Positions 35,781-47,327 of a stretch of 64,000 nt of DNA are shown here, one piece after another. Positions within the stretch are counted from its first letter, which is position 1; each line of letters opens with the position of its first letter. The DNA lies in NCBI GenBank assembly GCA_003255065.1, contig QAOA01006013.1:621408-685407 (forward strand), written 5' to 3'. The position numbers and the translations under genes are program-made. The stretch comes from Cercis canadensis (Eukaryota; Streptophyta; Magnoliopsida; Fabales; Fabaceae). The notes under the pieces were generated by a model. The model did not search any database and was not told the DNA's origin. It was given only the letters and a program-made list of their open reading frames with translations.

Positions 35781-36050
35781 GGATCATCGAAACCCTAACT
35801 CTGGAGTGGAGATGGCTCTGGTTGTCTGCGTACTTTCCTAGTTTTCTTCGTTTTGGTACACAGACATAGACGACAACATGAGTATGAGTGGCATACCAAT
35901 ACGACAACCGGCCACACTATCCAACGACACCGGCGAGCGCAAGTCGGGACAGCACAGCATTCAGCTTCAGCACTCGGAAGTGAGAAGCGCCTTTTTTGTT
36001 TTTGGGCTAGAAACAGGCAGCGGGATAACAAGTGATGAGTGAACAACTTT
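35781..36050 (-). other. Putative 5' non-coding leader exon of the PPR gene
   Basis: On the minus strand the sequence ends ...GTTAGGGTTTCGATGATCC followed by a perfect donor GTAAGT (plus-strand ACTTAC at 35775-35780). It holds no long frame with a family match. AGGGTTTCG is a common 5' leader motif in plants. A candidate acceptor (TTTGCAG|GGGACG) lies near 34637, which would bring the leader to the PPR ATG. The right boundary is a guess; RNA data are needed to settle the transcript. Confidence 0.4.
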
Positions 36051-36202
36051 AGTAAATGACACAAGGCCCTAAACCCACTCAAACCTCAACTCAAATTCAT
36101 AACCCCAAAGCTTTTTACAACTAATACTCTACTCCTAATTTGTAAACATCCTCTTTACTTTTCGTTTATATAATTAAAACTCACTTCAAATTAAATGCAA
36201 AA

Positions 36203-36622
36203 TTATTTGATGTTCATATCATAAGTTAAATTAATAACTTTTTTAAAAAAATTGGCATATCAACAACTCCGCTCCCTATAAAATTATAGTCAGCAAAAAC
36301 AGAAAAAGAAGTAAAAGTAATCAGAGAATGAACCACAACGGAGTTCATTTTTTCCAATTAGGACACGAGTGATATTTGGAATATTATTGAGGCTATATTA
36401 GTATTTAATTTTANTTATTTGATGTTCATATCATAAGTTAAATTAATAACTTTTTTTAAAAAATTGGCATATCAACAACTCCGCTCCCTATAAAATTATA
36501 GTCAGCAAAAACAGAAAAAGAAGTAAAAGTAATCAGAGAATGAACCACAACGGAGTTCATTTTTTCCAATTAGGACACGAGTGATATTTGGAATATTATT
36601 GAGGCTATATTAGTATTTAATT
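36203..36622. repeat. Direct duplication of about 210 bases joined at a single N
   Basis: 36203-36413 is repeated from 36415 with an N at 36414 between the copies. The copies are essentially identical through the AATGAACCACAACGGAGTTC segment and end in the same TATTTAATTTT word. The pattern matches the 16.3-kb case and suggests an unmerged contig overlap. Confidence 0.9.
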
Positions 36623-36669
36623 TTTTTTTTTTTTACAATAAATATAAGAATTAGGTTACATGACAGTAA

Positions 36670-36839
36670 GAATATTTAAACCCATGACTTTCTGCATGTT
36701 ACTCAAATTTTTATCACTCAACCATACATGATGGTGCCAGCTTTTTTTTTTTTTTTTTTTTTTTTTTTNTAAGAATATTTGAACTTATGACTTTCTGCAT
36801 GCTATCCAAAATTTTCATCATTAGACCATACTTAATGAC
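36670..36839. repeat. Imperfect direct repeat separated by a long T-run and N
   Basis: AGAATATTTAAACCCATGAC and AGAATATTTGAACTTATGAC head two stretches of about 68 bases that stay similar through TGACTTTCTGCATG and ACCATAC. They are separated by roughly 30 T residues and an N at 36769. Divergence of about 15-20% argues for an old tandem duplication rather than a pure assembly error. Confidence 0.7.
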
Positions 36840-37768
36840 TTTTACGGACCGCTTTCTAAGAGTTCGATTGTGAGAAAATTAGGTAAATGAGCAAAGAGAC
36901 ACAATATTTTAAAGATGATATTATTACACTTTTTATCTTATATTGGAGGCCCTCAATTCAAAATTTCTCCCCTTAACCCCATGTATGTGAAAACAGTCAT
37001 ATTGATAGACCAAAACAAATACTAAACAAAGAACATAATGCATATTACATTGTTGATGGAGATTCTCTTGTATCACCAAGCATAAATATATATAATATAT
37101 TAGGGAAGATAAGGGTTACTTTTTATTTAGTTCAGTAAATCAACAAAATGTCACTTTCCGCTTACTCTGCTATGACTCCGTTCAATATTGTTTCAGCAAA
37201 CTTACGGGGTAAATCACTTTTTTAAGAAGCAAACAAAATTTAGCCTGCATAATTATTTGAAAAATACAATTAGTTTTTCTAAGAACCGACAGCTTCCAAA
37301 CATCATTACAAGACAAACCAACCATATTCTATTCCAACTTGCAATAAAATTTTCTCCACATATATCATACATACACTAAACAGTACACATACCATCCCTT
37401 CCTTTTTTATGGGCCCACTTTCCACTAAATCAAAAATAAAGAAAAAGGAGCTCCCACCACAAGTATTTGGTCATCCACTAACAATCCCACCACTGATATT
37501 TAAATAGGACCTTGAAAATCTTGGATCTTGACCATGACAACTACATGTTGGGGGCTCCCAGTTTTACTTATTAAGAATGACAATTACTCCTTGTTTGACA
37601 AAAGTTGAAAAGAATGAACAGCTGCACTGCCACTGACCTGATCCTTTTTCATCCGATGAGGAGTTAGAAAGTAGAATAACGTTGTCATAAGTGAGAATGG
37701 GACCAAGAAATGTGCTGAAGAAATTCATTCATCCATATGATGCTGTCACACTATATTCTTGTTGGAAT

Positions 37769-40700
37769 CTATGAATGGCTGTTTGATTCAGGCTTGATGA
37801 TTGTTGGTGCATCTGACTGGGGCGCACGAAAAATTGCAGAGGCTAGGGATATAGGCATGATGCAAAGCGCCTTGGACTGAAGAAATTGCATAGCAGCTCC
37901 AACATCTTCATCCATTAGTTTTGCAACTTGTTGTTCTGTGCCATCATTGGACCACTTCTCCCATGCTTGCTGATCGACTCCACCTTCAATGCCTTCACCC
38001 TGCAGATGGAACCAATTTGTAGTAATAAGAATCAGACGGCTGTGAAATTACACGGAAAGCAAATGTTAGATATATATCAAAAGCACGTGATCAACAAGAG
38101 ACAGTGCAGATTGGAACACTACATAGATGTGGAATTAATTTGAAGTCAAAAAACAGCATTTCTGAATTTAAATTTTGCCTCAATTATCACCTCCACTGCG
38201 GATAGGGGAACATCAGAGACAAGCTGAGCAACTGCACCAGCTCCACCCAGTCTACTCATGCTCAGGACCTGTTTAGATATATAGATGAAATCAAATGACA
38301 TGTAAACAAGCAATTCAACTGAGCAAAAAGGACAGAGAGAAAGAGAAAAAAAGGGTGCTAGTAAAATTCAGATATTTATTGCAACGAAAAGTAGGAGGTT
38401 GAAAATATGTAGTACGCATCTCATATTCAATTAAGTCCTCATTGAAAATTGAAGATTCACATCATACAATGTCAATTCAGGAATGACATTGTAACTACTT
38501 CATTTAAAGTAACATTTAAGGTAATAGATAATCTGTGAATATTCCACATGATTAGGCCGCCCTACCATGTATAAAACAGTCTACCGACTTTGGAACACTT
38601 ACTAACTCGATACTAGTTTCTCAAAATAATTATGGATTAAGTGCTCTAACATGTGCACAACACTAACTTCAAAGACAATTATTCACGTTGAAGATAATTT
38701 CTATGGGAAGATAATTTTAATAGAGAACTAGGAGACAATGTGACTCTTCCTTTAATTGCAGACATATTAGGAACTGCAATACCTTAACCTGGAGTCTTAG
38801 GAACTTCACATAATCCACAATTTCGTCAAGCATCACTGCTCTATCCGTCTGCAACCACAATTCCACTATGTATTAAGAATTAATGGAAGAACATATCAAT
38901 ATCAAGCGGTAAGAAAATTGCAGGTAGTAAAAATCCATGCATGAAAAATAAGAAAAAATAAGTAACGAACCAATAAATAAATTCACAATGTTGCAAATGT
39001 AACACTCACACTGGCCTTTACATCAACTGGAAAAATGGACGTGAAGTTTTAATTCAAGCACCAGCAACAATAGAAAAACGTAATAACTCAAATAAATTTT
39101 CACTTTGATTTCCCTGTACTATTTATATCCATCTCTGTTTCTAGAAAAAAATTCTTTTTGGATATTAGCTCTATTTGCAATTTAGAAATAACATATTTGA
39201 AGCATGAAGCACAGAAAATTAAATTAATAGAAAATGTAAATTATGTAGCAAGCTAGAAATATAGGCAAGTGAGTCCAGAAAAAGGTATTAATATAAAAAA
39301 TGCATTGCAAAACCACCAACCTTATTGGCGCTAGGAACTAATTCCTGCAATGCCTTCATTCTTTCAGCAATTCTTTCACGACGTAACTGCAGCCAGTAGA
39401 GAAAACCAAATTATGTAAAAGATCAGGAAGTAATATAGTGATAGTCATAGATAGACAAGAAAAAAGAAATTCTAAACTACAAGAGTATTTATTGATTGGC
39501 TTCACCTAAGGCTTGTTAAATTTACAGGTAACATCATTTATGTGATGATAAAGAGGTATACACAAGAATTAACAACTGAGCAATACTACTTGCAGACTCA
39601 CACTGACTCAACACCTGTATAGTTAGCCTAATCTAAACTTAATTAGTAGGCAACTTAAATGTTTTCATCTATGGCTCAGATTTGTTCTAACCCAACAAGG
39701 GTGAGCTAGTTTGAGTGTTAAAAGTGTGCAATAAGCATTTTCTCTTAATCATTTCCAGACTGATTTAGCTAACCTAACCTCCTTTCAATATGTTACTCTT
39801 GTGATGGCAACATCAAGTCCCTTAGAACAAAACAGAGACACTGATACAAGTCAACACTCAAAATGAGTTCCAGCCATACTTTCACCAGTTGCCTACAGAT
39901 TACATATGCACTATATTCACATCTTCAACATGAGGTAACTAAGGAGTTAAATGGTGATCTTTATACCCATCTCTAGGCCAATGATTTTTGGGGCTGATGA
40001 AAAAATGTGTCTTACCCGCTCGGCAATGCTATGTGGATCTGTGGCTTGCCCTCTTCTTGCTCTCACTCTGGGGCGGATGCCAGGTGGTTGTGGCACAGCA
40101 AGAACAGAGACAGGAGTTGGTGGTTGGCTCTGAAAGGGCTGCATTGGGATCATTAAGTAACATCATAAATTCAATAACAAGTGATAATGTAGTAACATGG
40201 AAAAAACGATGATGAATAATTTAGACGAGAAAAAGATAACATTTTTAATAGAAATGACAGGGGGACAAAATGCTGCTGGATAATATCGTGGAAATTCTCA
40301 TAAAGCAAATAGCTATATGGATCTGTTAGGTGCTGCCTTTAAGCATGATCAAGAATTTTATCTTATTCTTGATTGTTCTCACGGAATGATGCTGTAACTT
40401 TTTCTCTCGCCCCCCACTGTATTATTTAAATAATTTAGCCATCCTAGCTTTGATACCAATTTTCCAAATTTATACACCCCACAAATAGTGATACAAGTAC
40501 AACTAATACAATATTGTGAATGTCTAGCGACAGGAAAATAATCAAACAGTTGAATTTAGGATAGGATCCACCCAAGATTTAAGCTAAACCACAGTCTTGA
40601 CTGAATTAACCAAAGCAATCATCATTAACCTTGGAATTTCAAACTGTGCACCTCGTATACTTTTATACAAGTCAAACTCTAAAGAAAATTACAAAAATGT

Positions 40701-42209
40701 TATTTGACGGTACCAAGCACGCAAGGAAAACGCGCGTGAGGAACAATACATTCTCTGTGTCAGTACTCAGTGTGTACTCATCCGTCACTGAAAGCACAAA
40801 AAACTGATATGCCATTGCCCCTCAAAACGCGTGGTGAATACACATTACATAATACATACCCATGACCCAACCCACTAAAGTAGAATTTAAAATTAAAATT
40901 AAAACTAGTGCATCTGGAATTTAACGATTAAAGCCCCTGATTCTGGGAATATTAGCCCTTGAATGGCTCAAACAAACACGAGGAACGTAGAAAAAGGAAA
41001 GGCAAAATCTCATTCATAAAATATTAGGAGTAATTTCCACGACTCTAGACTCCTGAGGGTTAAATAAAATTATAGAATTATTGTTACTTTATAAATAAAT
41101 ATATGGCCATAAGTGAAGCACATAACAAGTATGCTTAGGCATCTATGCAAAGTGATCCAACTTTAAGGTTACTATATTAAATTGAATTATCGCATAAAGG
41201 TTCAACGTAATTATTGGATAATAAGTGGAAGTGGGTCATTGGCGGAAGTGAAAAGCTTTTCAAGGTTACAATGTTGCCTAGGCCCATAATACATGGATCG
41301 ATGTAACAATAGGGGCAATATTGTCATTTGAATTATGAAGATTGATTACACTTAAATTAAACTATAGATTAATTACCTGGCGAAGCTGGGGTGGTGGAGA
41401 TGGAGATGGCACCGCCGGCCGGAGTGACTGGCCATGCAATTGTCCAAACGCCGAAAACAAGCCTGTCATATGCACCGAATCCCTCTCCTGCTAGTACCAC
41501 AGGCAGAGACAAATTAGAAAACATGCCTCAAAATAAACATGACCAAAATGCCCCTTCCCTTCCCATTCCATTCTTTGTCCTTCTTCATGCATATGCATAC
41601 CTCACACCATCCCTTCCATTCCAATTTCCATCATCGCTAAAACTAACATAACCGGCTTTAGAAATTCCAAATTGTTTAAGAAACGGATCACTTGCTATCA
41701 ATTAAAATAATTATTATTTCAATGGAAAAAATAAACAAGAGAGAATGATATCAATTGTTTGTAGCTACCATAAGCTAGCTGGTGCTTCAAGAAAAAGAGA
41801 GAATGACACTTACAGTGATCCCAGAAGTAGAAGAAGAAGATGAAGTAGTGCTATTATTAGCATTACTGGGATGGAGGTGATGGTTATTATTGCCCTCACC
41901 AACGTCATCACTGAAGCGTCTACCACCACCACCACCACCACCACCTTCCCCATGTCTAAGAAACCCTTGCTCTAAATTCAGCCCCAAAGGCATACCCATC
42001 CCTATCCCTAAGGACCCTCTCAACCCACCAACAGACCCATCATCGCCGCCGCCACCGCCTCTACTAGACCCCAACTGCAACACCATTGGCATGGAACCCA
42101 CCTCAGCCGCTGTCCTCCCATACTCACTGTTGGTGTAGGCTGACGGCACGGTCAGCATCTGCTCGAAGAAATCATCTCCCAATCCCTCTGATGATGAATT
42201 TCCAGCCAT
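37769..42209 (-). CDS. UNE12: UNE12-like bHLH transcription factor (subfamily with bHLH7/bHLH59)
   Basis: Seven coding exons on the minus strand: 41814-42209, 41377-41487, 40016-40138, 39321-39386, 38783-38848, 38191-38268 and 37769-37999. They give 356 residues with clean phase-0 joins. The N-terminus [19 protein letters not shown] matches UNE12, as do [18 protein letters not shown] and RRFSDDV. The bHLH begins [20 protein letters not shown]; His205, Glu209 and Arg213 form the H-E-R pattern that reads G-box-like E-boxes. Helix 2 is [20 protein letters not shown] followed by [15 protein letters not shown]. The C-terminus [20 protein letters not shown] through [11 protein letters not shown] is diagnostic of the group. 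A Gly tract is coded by a CCA/ACC repeat at 41922-41945. Arabidopsis UNE12 is linked to fertilisation, salicylic-acid defence and temperature responses. The start at 42209 is preferred on homology. Confidence 0.95.
41922..41945. repeat. ACC trinucleotide repeat coding polyglycine in the UNE12-like gene
   Basis: About eight ACC units on the plus strand encode a Gly run on the minus strand just before RRFSDDV. Being in frame, length changes alter only the number of Gly residues. Confidence 0.85.
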
Positions 42210-42661
42210 GCTCAGCTTAACCAAACAGAATAACTCTTGGCTTTTGAATTCTTCTCAGTTCCCTTCACTTCACTCTTTATTTTATTTAGACGTCTAATTC
42301 ATGGCGACATTTTTCTGGGTTTTGAAAAGTGTGAAAAGGTAGGGCACGAAAAGAGGAAAAGGAGAGGATGTTTGTGTAAAAATGGGTGGCAGATCCGGAA
42401 TCCGATATCGCGGAAATGGAATTGGGGTTTCCAAGAATGTTTAATCTTGTGTTGTGCTTGTGGGTGGGTATCTGAAAATCTTATTTTCTTTTCTTTATCT
42501 TTTTACGACCTTTGAGTTTGAGTTGAGATATGAGAAAGACAAAGAAACATGAGAACGCAGGGGCAAGGCTTTCGTACCCACTGCTGCTCTTTCCCAGTTT
42601 TCGCTTTTCAGCTTTGGCCTCTGACTGCACTGAACTGTGGAGAGAGCGCCGAGTGCTCTCG

Positions 42662-42671
42662 CTTTATAAAG
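42662..42671 (-). promoter_or_regulatory. TATA box of the UNE12-like gene
   Basis: The palindromic CTTTATAAAG lies about 455 bases upstream of the ATG. It implies a transcription start near 42635 and a leader of roughly 425 nucleotides, if the leader has no intron. Confidence 0.5.
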
Positions 42672-44108
42672 ACCAACAACGCAAATTAGAAAATTGAGAC
42701 AAGACAAGAGAGAAAGGAAAGAGAAAGTTGGGCAAGGTTAATCATGGACTCGTGCTAATGTGCTATACTCTTTGTTACGTGCACGTACGCGCGCATATTT
42801 TCTGTCTTTTCTCTTTTCCTTAAAATGGATTTTCATAATATTTTTATTTTTTACCCCAAAACATAAAACAAGAAAATGGATTTCATACATGGGCTCAAAA
42901 GACGCACCTGTTTTAGGTGCATGATACACTTTGCCAAGCGATTAAAAAAAAATTAACTTTAAATGCTAAAATACTGATTATTTCTCATTTGAACTTTAAG
43001 ACATCAATAATATGGAGATTTTTTGTTGTGAATCAATTATATAAAAAAATTATGTTGTGTACATTATTAGGATAAAACATAAAAAATAAAATTATAATAT
43101 GTTCTCAATACCAAAGAAATTTTCTGGGCCATATAAACATACATGGACCACTTAATTAAAAATTTGATGACTTCACAACCGAAAAAAGGAAAAATATTAC
43201 ATGAGGTTTGAGCTTTTACCAAATAATATTTAAAAAGGAAAAAGATGACGCAAGAAATGTTTCATTTTTTTTTCTTCATGCAAATAATTGATGGTTCAAT
43301 AAAACATCATGTCCCTGTGAGACTTCCTAGCATATAAGAAAATAGAAATAGGGACGAAGTGCTTACTTATCAAAAAATTGAAATGTGTTTCACATACCCT
43401 TATCCATTCCCCAACACAGATGTGGATTATGCAATTGGTAGGCAAATTATAAGTTTCAGATTAGTTCAGGTTTCACGACACGTTTTCTTCTTTTCCTCCA
43501 CTTTCACGGATTGAATTAGTGGACAAGACCAACTTGAGAAAAATATTCGATAAAAGAAGAAAAATTAACAAATGTATAGATCTATTTGTATTTAGCCTAT
43601 TAAAATTTGTCAATGTTTGCAAAGTAGAATGTTTCAATTACTTGGAACATGTAGTTGTTAAATTACAGTCAAATAATATCAAGTACTACAACTTACTACT
43701 GCATATGATATGATATTTGTCTGAACTTATGTATTTGAATATTTGACGTCTTCTCAGATGAATTTATGTCGTCCTCAGTTTCTTATTTAGGCTAGAATGG
43801 GGAACTTTCTTACGTATAAGAGAGCTCAGGGACATGATCACCCGGTTTCCATAGTGAAGAAATTATCAAATTCTTCAACCCCGTGAACTTCCGTTATCTT
43901 TCCCATGGACCAATCGAAGTCTACCAATTAGCCTTTTAAAGCTTTTATTGGGCTACATCTAACAAAGAATGCAAAGCAGATGATACGAGCAACATAATTT
44001 TATTCCATAAAAGGTAAATTCTTCAAACTAGCAGATCTAGATAAGAGAAAGTGGTGCAATGGTGAAAATTTGCTGAAGTATACCTACTTAGCATATCTTT
44101 TACAAATC
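42672..44108. other. Intergenic DNA between the UNE12-like and Tha4 genes
   Basis: AT-rich sequence: the UNE12-like promoter on the left and the Tha4 3' untranslated region on the right. No gene, RNA or clear repeat is visible. Confidence 0.5.
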
Positions 44109-46590
44109 TCATACACTATCCGTAGAGCTAGGCACCTTAATGTCTTGCTTCTCCTGTTCAATCACAGCAACAGGTTTATCAGTAGGGGGCTCTTCTGTGG
44201 AATCAGGTTCCTTTTTAAGCTCGGACTCAAACTCTTTTGCTGCCTGCAAGATTCACAAAACGTAACAAAATAGCCTTATTAGCAAGTAATGAGAAATATA
44301 TTTAACAGTTAATAGATGATAATTTTCAAGGTATTAGTAATGTAAACAATATTCATGTCAATGCTGGTTTCCAAAGAGTTCTGGCCACATCACAAGGTCA
44401 ACGCATGCAAAGTGATGAGTTTGCCAAAACACAGATCCGGACATGGAGATATTAGGGCATCGATTTAGCAAATAAAATAACACATGTTAAACATGGAAAA
44501 CCATGGAATACAAGAAGAGCCCCACGGACATTTTCCCAGAAGGTTGTTCTCTTCTATATTTAAGACCTCTTCAGTTTCTTTCATTTCTCTCTCTCTCTCT
44601 CCCCCCCACCCCCCAGCCAAAAAAAACACACAAAATCATGGATGTTGGTCAACCTCTGTCATTACAAACAAGTAAACATGATATAGGAAAAAGAATAACA
44701 AACACAAACAAATGAACAGGCTTCCTTGTAGTCAGGAGTGTCATATAAGCCTAGGAAATGACTCCACCAAACAATTTGAACTATCTCTTTTATAAGCTTG
44801 TATTTCCCTCTCATACAGAAAAGCGAAAAAGGAAGAAGGTGATACTCTAAAGAAAACAGAAAGATCTATGACTTATATAGCCTTGACAAGCCAATTGTCT
44901 TCTTCCATGATCTTTTTTCAACTCTCTACAGCTGATTGAATGAGATAGCAACAACAGGAAGCACCCCTAAGTATGCATATGGCATGTTGCCAAAACTGTA
45001 TATTGTGTGCCTACGTGCATAGTTACATTCAACAACTATATACTTTGTTAATAGCACAGCTCACTGGGGTGGAGAATTGATCATGACAGAGTTACCGCTA
45101 ATGTGGAAACAAATGTTACTAAAAAGCTAGGGAGATTCATCAGTATTTACATTCTTTGCAGATTATCTTGTAAAACTCCTTCCATGATGTCATCAGAAAG
45201 ACATGGAGCCTCCTTATTTAAGAAACACTCATTAAAGATGAGAATACTCAGTCTACAATATTAACTAACTGCAAACTCCATAGGATACCAGCTGAAGCTA
45301 ACAATATTATAGCAGAACAATCTGAAATGACCAACCAAGTGGCCAGAAGCTTCATTATTTTTTATTTTTTTTTATTTTTGTTAGGCCATGAACTTCATTG
45401 ATTTATTATCTCAATTTCTTAATTCGACCACTTCCCTTGGATTCAGACACATATCACTATATTCATGCATGCAAGTGGTGGGAGTGTATGGGTATGTATA
45501 CATATGCAAAATACAAAACACACACACTCAATAGAGGCATAACGTATAGGAGTCTACCATAACACATTTAGATATATAGTTCATACCAATATCAAATATT
45601 CCAAATGTCATCCATGAAATCTGCTGAAATTTAAGGATGGTCTTTCACGCCCAAATATATATTTGCTTAGGTAGCAGAGCCCCCCTTCACGCCCAACTAC
45701 CTAAGATATATTTATTTCAAGCACAAATCAGCCATGCCACACCACACCACACCATCTTCAGTCCGCTAAATCAAGAAACCGTTATAGCATAAGAATACCT
45801 CTCAAAAGAAGATCATTTTACAGTAACGAACAACTTAAGGACTTTCAAGTTCCAATTAACGCCCTATTCCGATGCGGACAAAAATCAAAATTGCTCCCTT
45901 CCCTCTTAAAAGAAACCAAGAGATTCCACATGATCAGTAGCATCTACATTTTAATTTTAATTTTAATTTTCCCAATCTCGCACATCATTTAAAATTTTAA
46001 ATATATTATTCACTTGACTAAACCCCTGGTTCATGAAAGTTAACGGATCAGCTTAAAATGTCTATAAACAAGGGAACAGAAATTTTTTACTTCCCCCTTA
46101 ATAACACTAATGAACAGAGAATAACCGCATAGGCACAAGCGTTTAATTCAATCAAACAAACGAAGAAGGAAGCAAAGAAATTTGAGAAATTTCCATACTC
46201 TCCGCAACTGAAATAATTTTTTTTTTTTTTTTAAAAAAAAAAGGATGAACGAACCTGTTGGAAGCTTTTAACTGTTTTGCCAATACTCTTGCCAACTTCT
46301 GGCAACTTCTTGGGTCCGAAAACCAGAGCAGCGACTCCAGCAATAACAACAAGCTCGGGTACACCCAGTCCGAACAAGGCGTTGCAAGTGAGACGCTTGT
46401 TGGATTGCTTAGTTGTGGTCTGGATTCGTGTACATGGCGGAGGATTGCTGATACAAATCCTAGCATTCTTTAAGAAAGTGGAGGTAGAGTTGTTGGCGAA
46501 GAAGGTGGAAGTGGAGGAAGATAAAGGAAGGTCAACAAGGGGTCTTGGGATTGAAGAAGAAAGAGACAGAGTAGCAGATGAGATCTTCAT
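44109..46590 (-). CDS. TATA: Chloroplast twin-arginine translocase subunit Tha4/TatA
   Basis: Two exons, 46255-46590 and 44109-44243, separated by a 2.0-kb intron and joined in phase 0, encode 156 residues. Residues 1-70 are a Ser/Thr-rich, Arg-containing stromal transit peptide ending near LTCNA. The mature part starts LFGLGVPELVVIAGVAALV, the single membrane helix with the conserved Glu79. It is followed by the FGPKKLPEVGKSIG hinge and amphipathic helix, then an acidic tail. This is the Tha4/TatA signature. Tha4 joins the Hcf106-cpTatC receptor complex in the thylakoid membrane and forms the pH-driven passage for folded proteins with RR signals. A bundle of T/A homopolymers just inside the intron (46217-46241) is the only oddity. 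It is divergently arranged with the MEF20-like gene. Confidence 0.95.
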
Positions 46591-47327
46591 ACTGAAATTA
46601 TTGTAGATCTATCAGAAATGTATTAGTTGAGTTCAAGTGTGGCTGTAGCAGAGGAGGTTCTGCTTCTGGGAAGATTTTTCTTTTTTTTTTTGGGTTGTAT
46701 GCTGCGGCTTGGCTTGGGGGAGGATTAGATAATCATAACATGGTGAAGGTGAACAACCGAGTTCGGGTTGCGCCGTTTTGAATGGTTGACCCAAGATATG
46801 CCATACGACTTCGCTGTCTGTCTTGTGGGACTATTCGGATTTCGGACCATGGCCCATGGGCCAGTCACTGATATTTTATATTTTTTTTTTTTTTTTTCAT
46901 CTCTTAGGTTCCAAGTTTGAATAATTAGCTGGATATGTCAAAATGATACAAGATTACATTCCATCTTTGCTAAAAGTAAATTTAGCCCAGAACCAATTAC
47001 TTTATTTTTGGGCAAAGTTTTATGAAGAATCATAATGCAAACGTGTTATCACACGAGTGATTGGAATTCAACATTTGTTATTCATGGTCACACGCTGCCT
47101 TTGTCTTATTTTCAATTCCAGGCCCTTCAATCCAAGAATCCTATGATAAAGTTGTATTTTTAGGGCTTCACTGATAGTGGTAAACTGCGCCTCTCCCAAG
47201 TCAACTAGTTGAACAAATTTGAGGGTGAATGGGTCATGGGTGCCAGACTCTTAGACAAGTAAGACAAGCACCTTCAAATCCCATTTATTTATTGAACGAA
47301 CCAAAATTCCAATTCCCCACATGTGAC
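46591..47327. promoter_or_regulatory. Shared intergenic promoter region of divergent Tha4 and MEF20-like genes
   Basis: The two ATGs face apart with about 0.74 kb between them (0.64 kb if the upstream ATG of the PPR gene is used). Both leaders and both promoters must lie here. I see GGCCCA-type site II words near 46850-46862 on both strands, often found upstream of plastid and mitochondrial protein genes. Bidirectional activity is inference. Confidence 0.45.

Larger units (their letters stand above)
34159..37768. other. Intergenic/leader DNA right of the PPR gene, with repeats
   Basis: Apart from the putative leader exon, this holds an N-joined exact duplication (36203-36622) and an imperfect 100-base direct repeat around a long T-run with an N (36670-36839). 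The right end contains the 3' untranslated region of the UNE12-like gene. No protein gene is supported. Confidence 0.5.

Noticed and set aside
47229..47327. Longer N-terminus for the MEF20-like protein
   Set aside because: Similarity to Arabidopsis MEF20 begins at the later ATG. The upstream residues look like translated leader, though this cannot be excluded.
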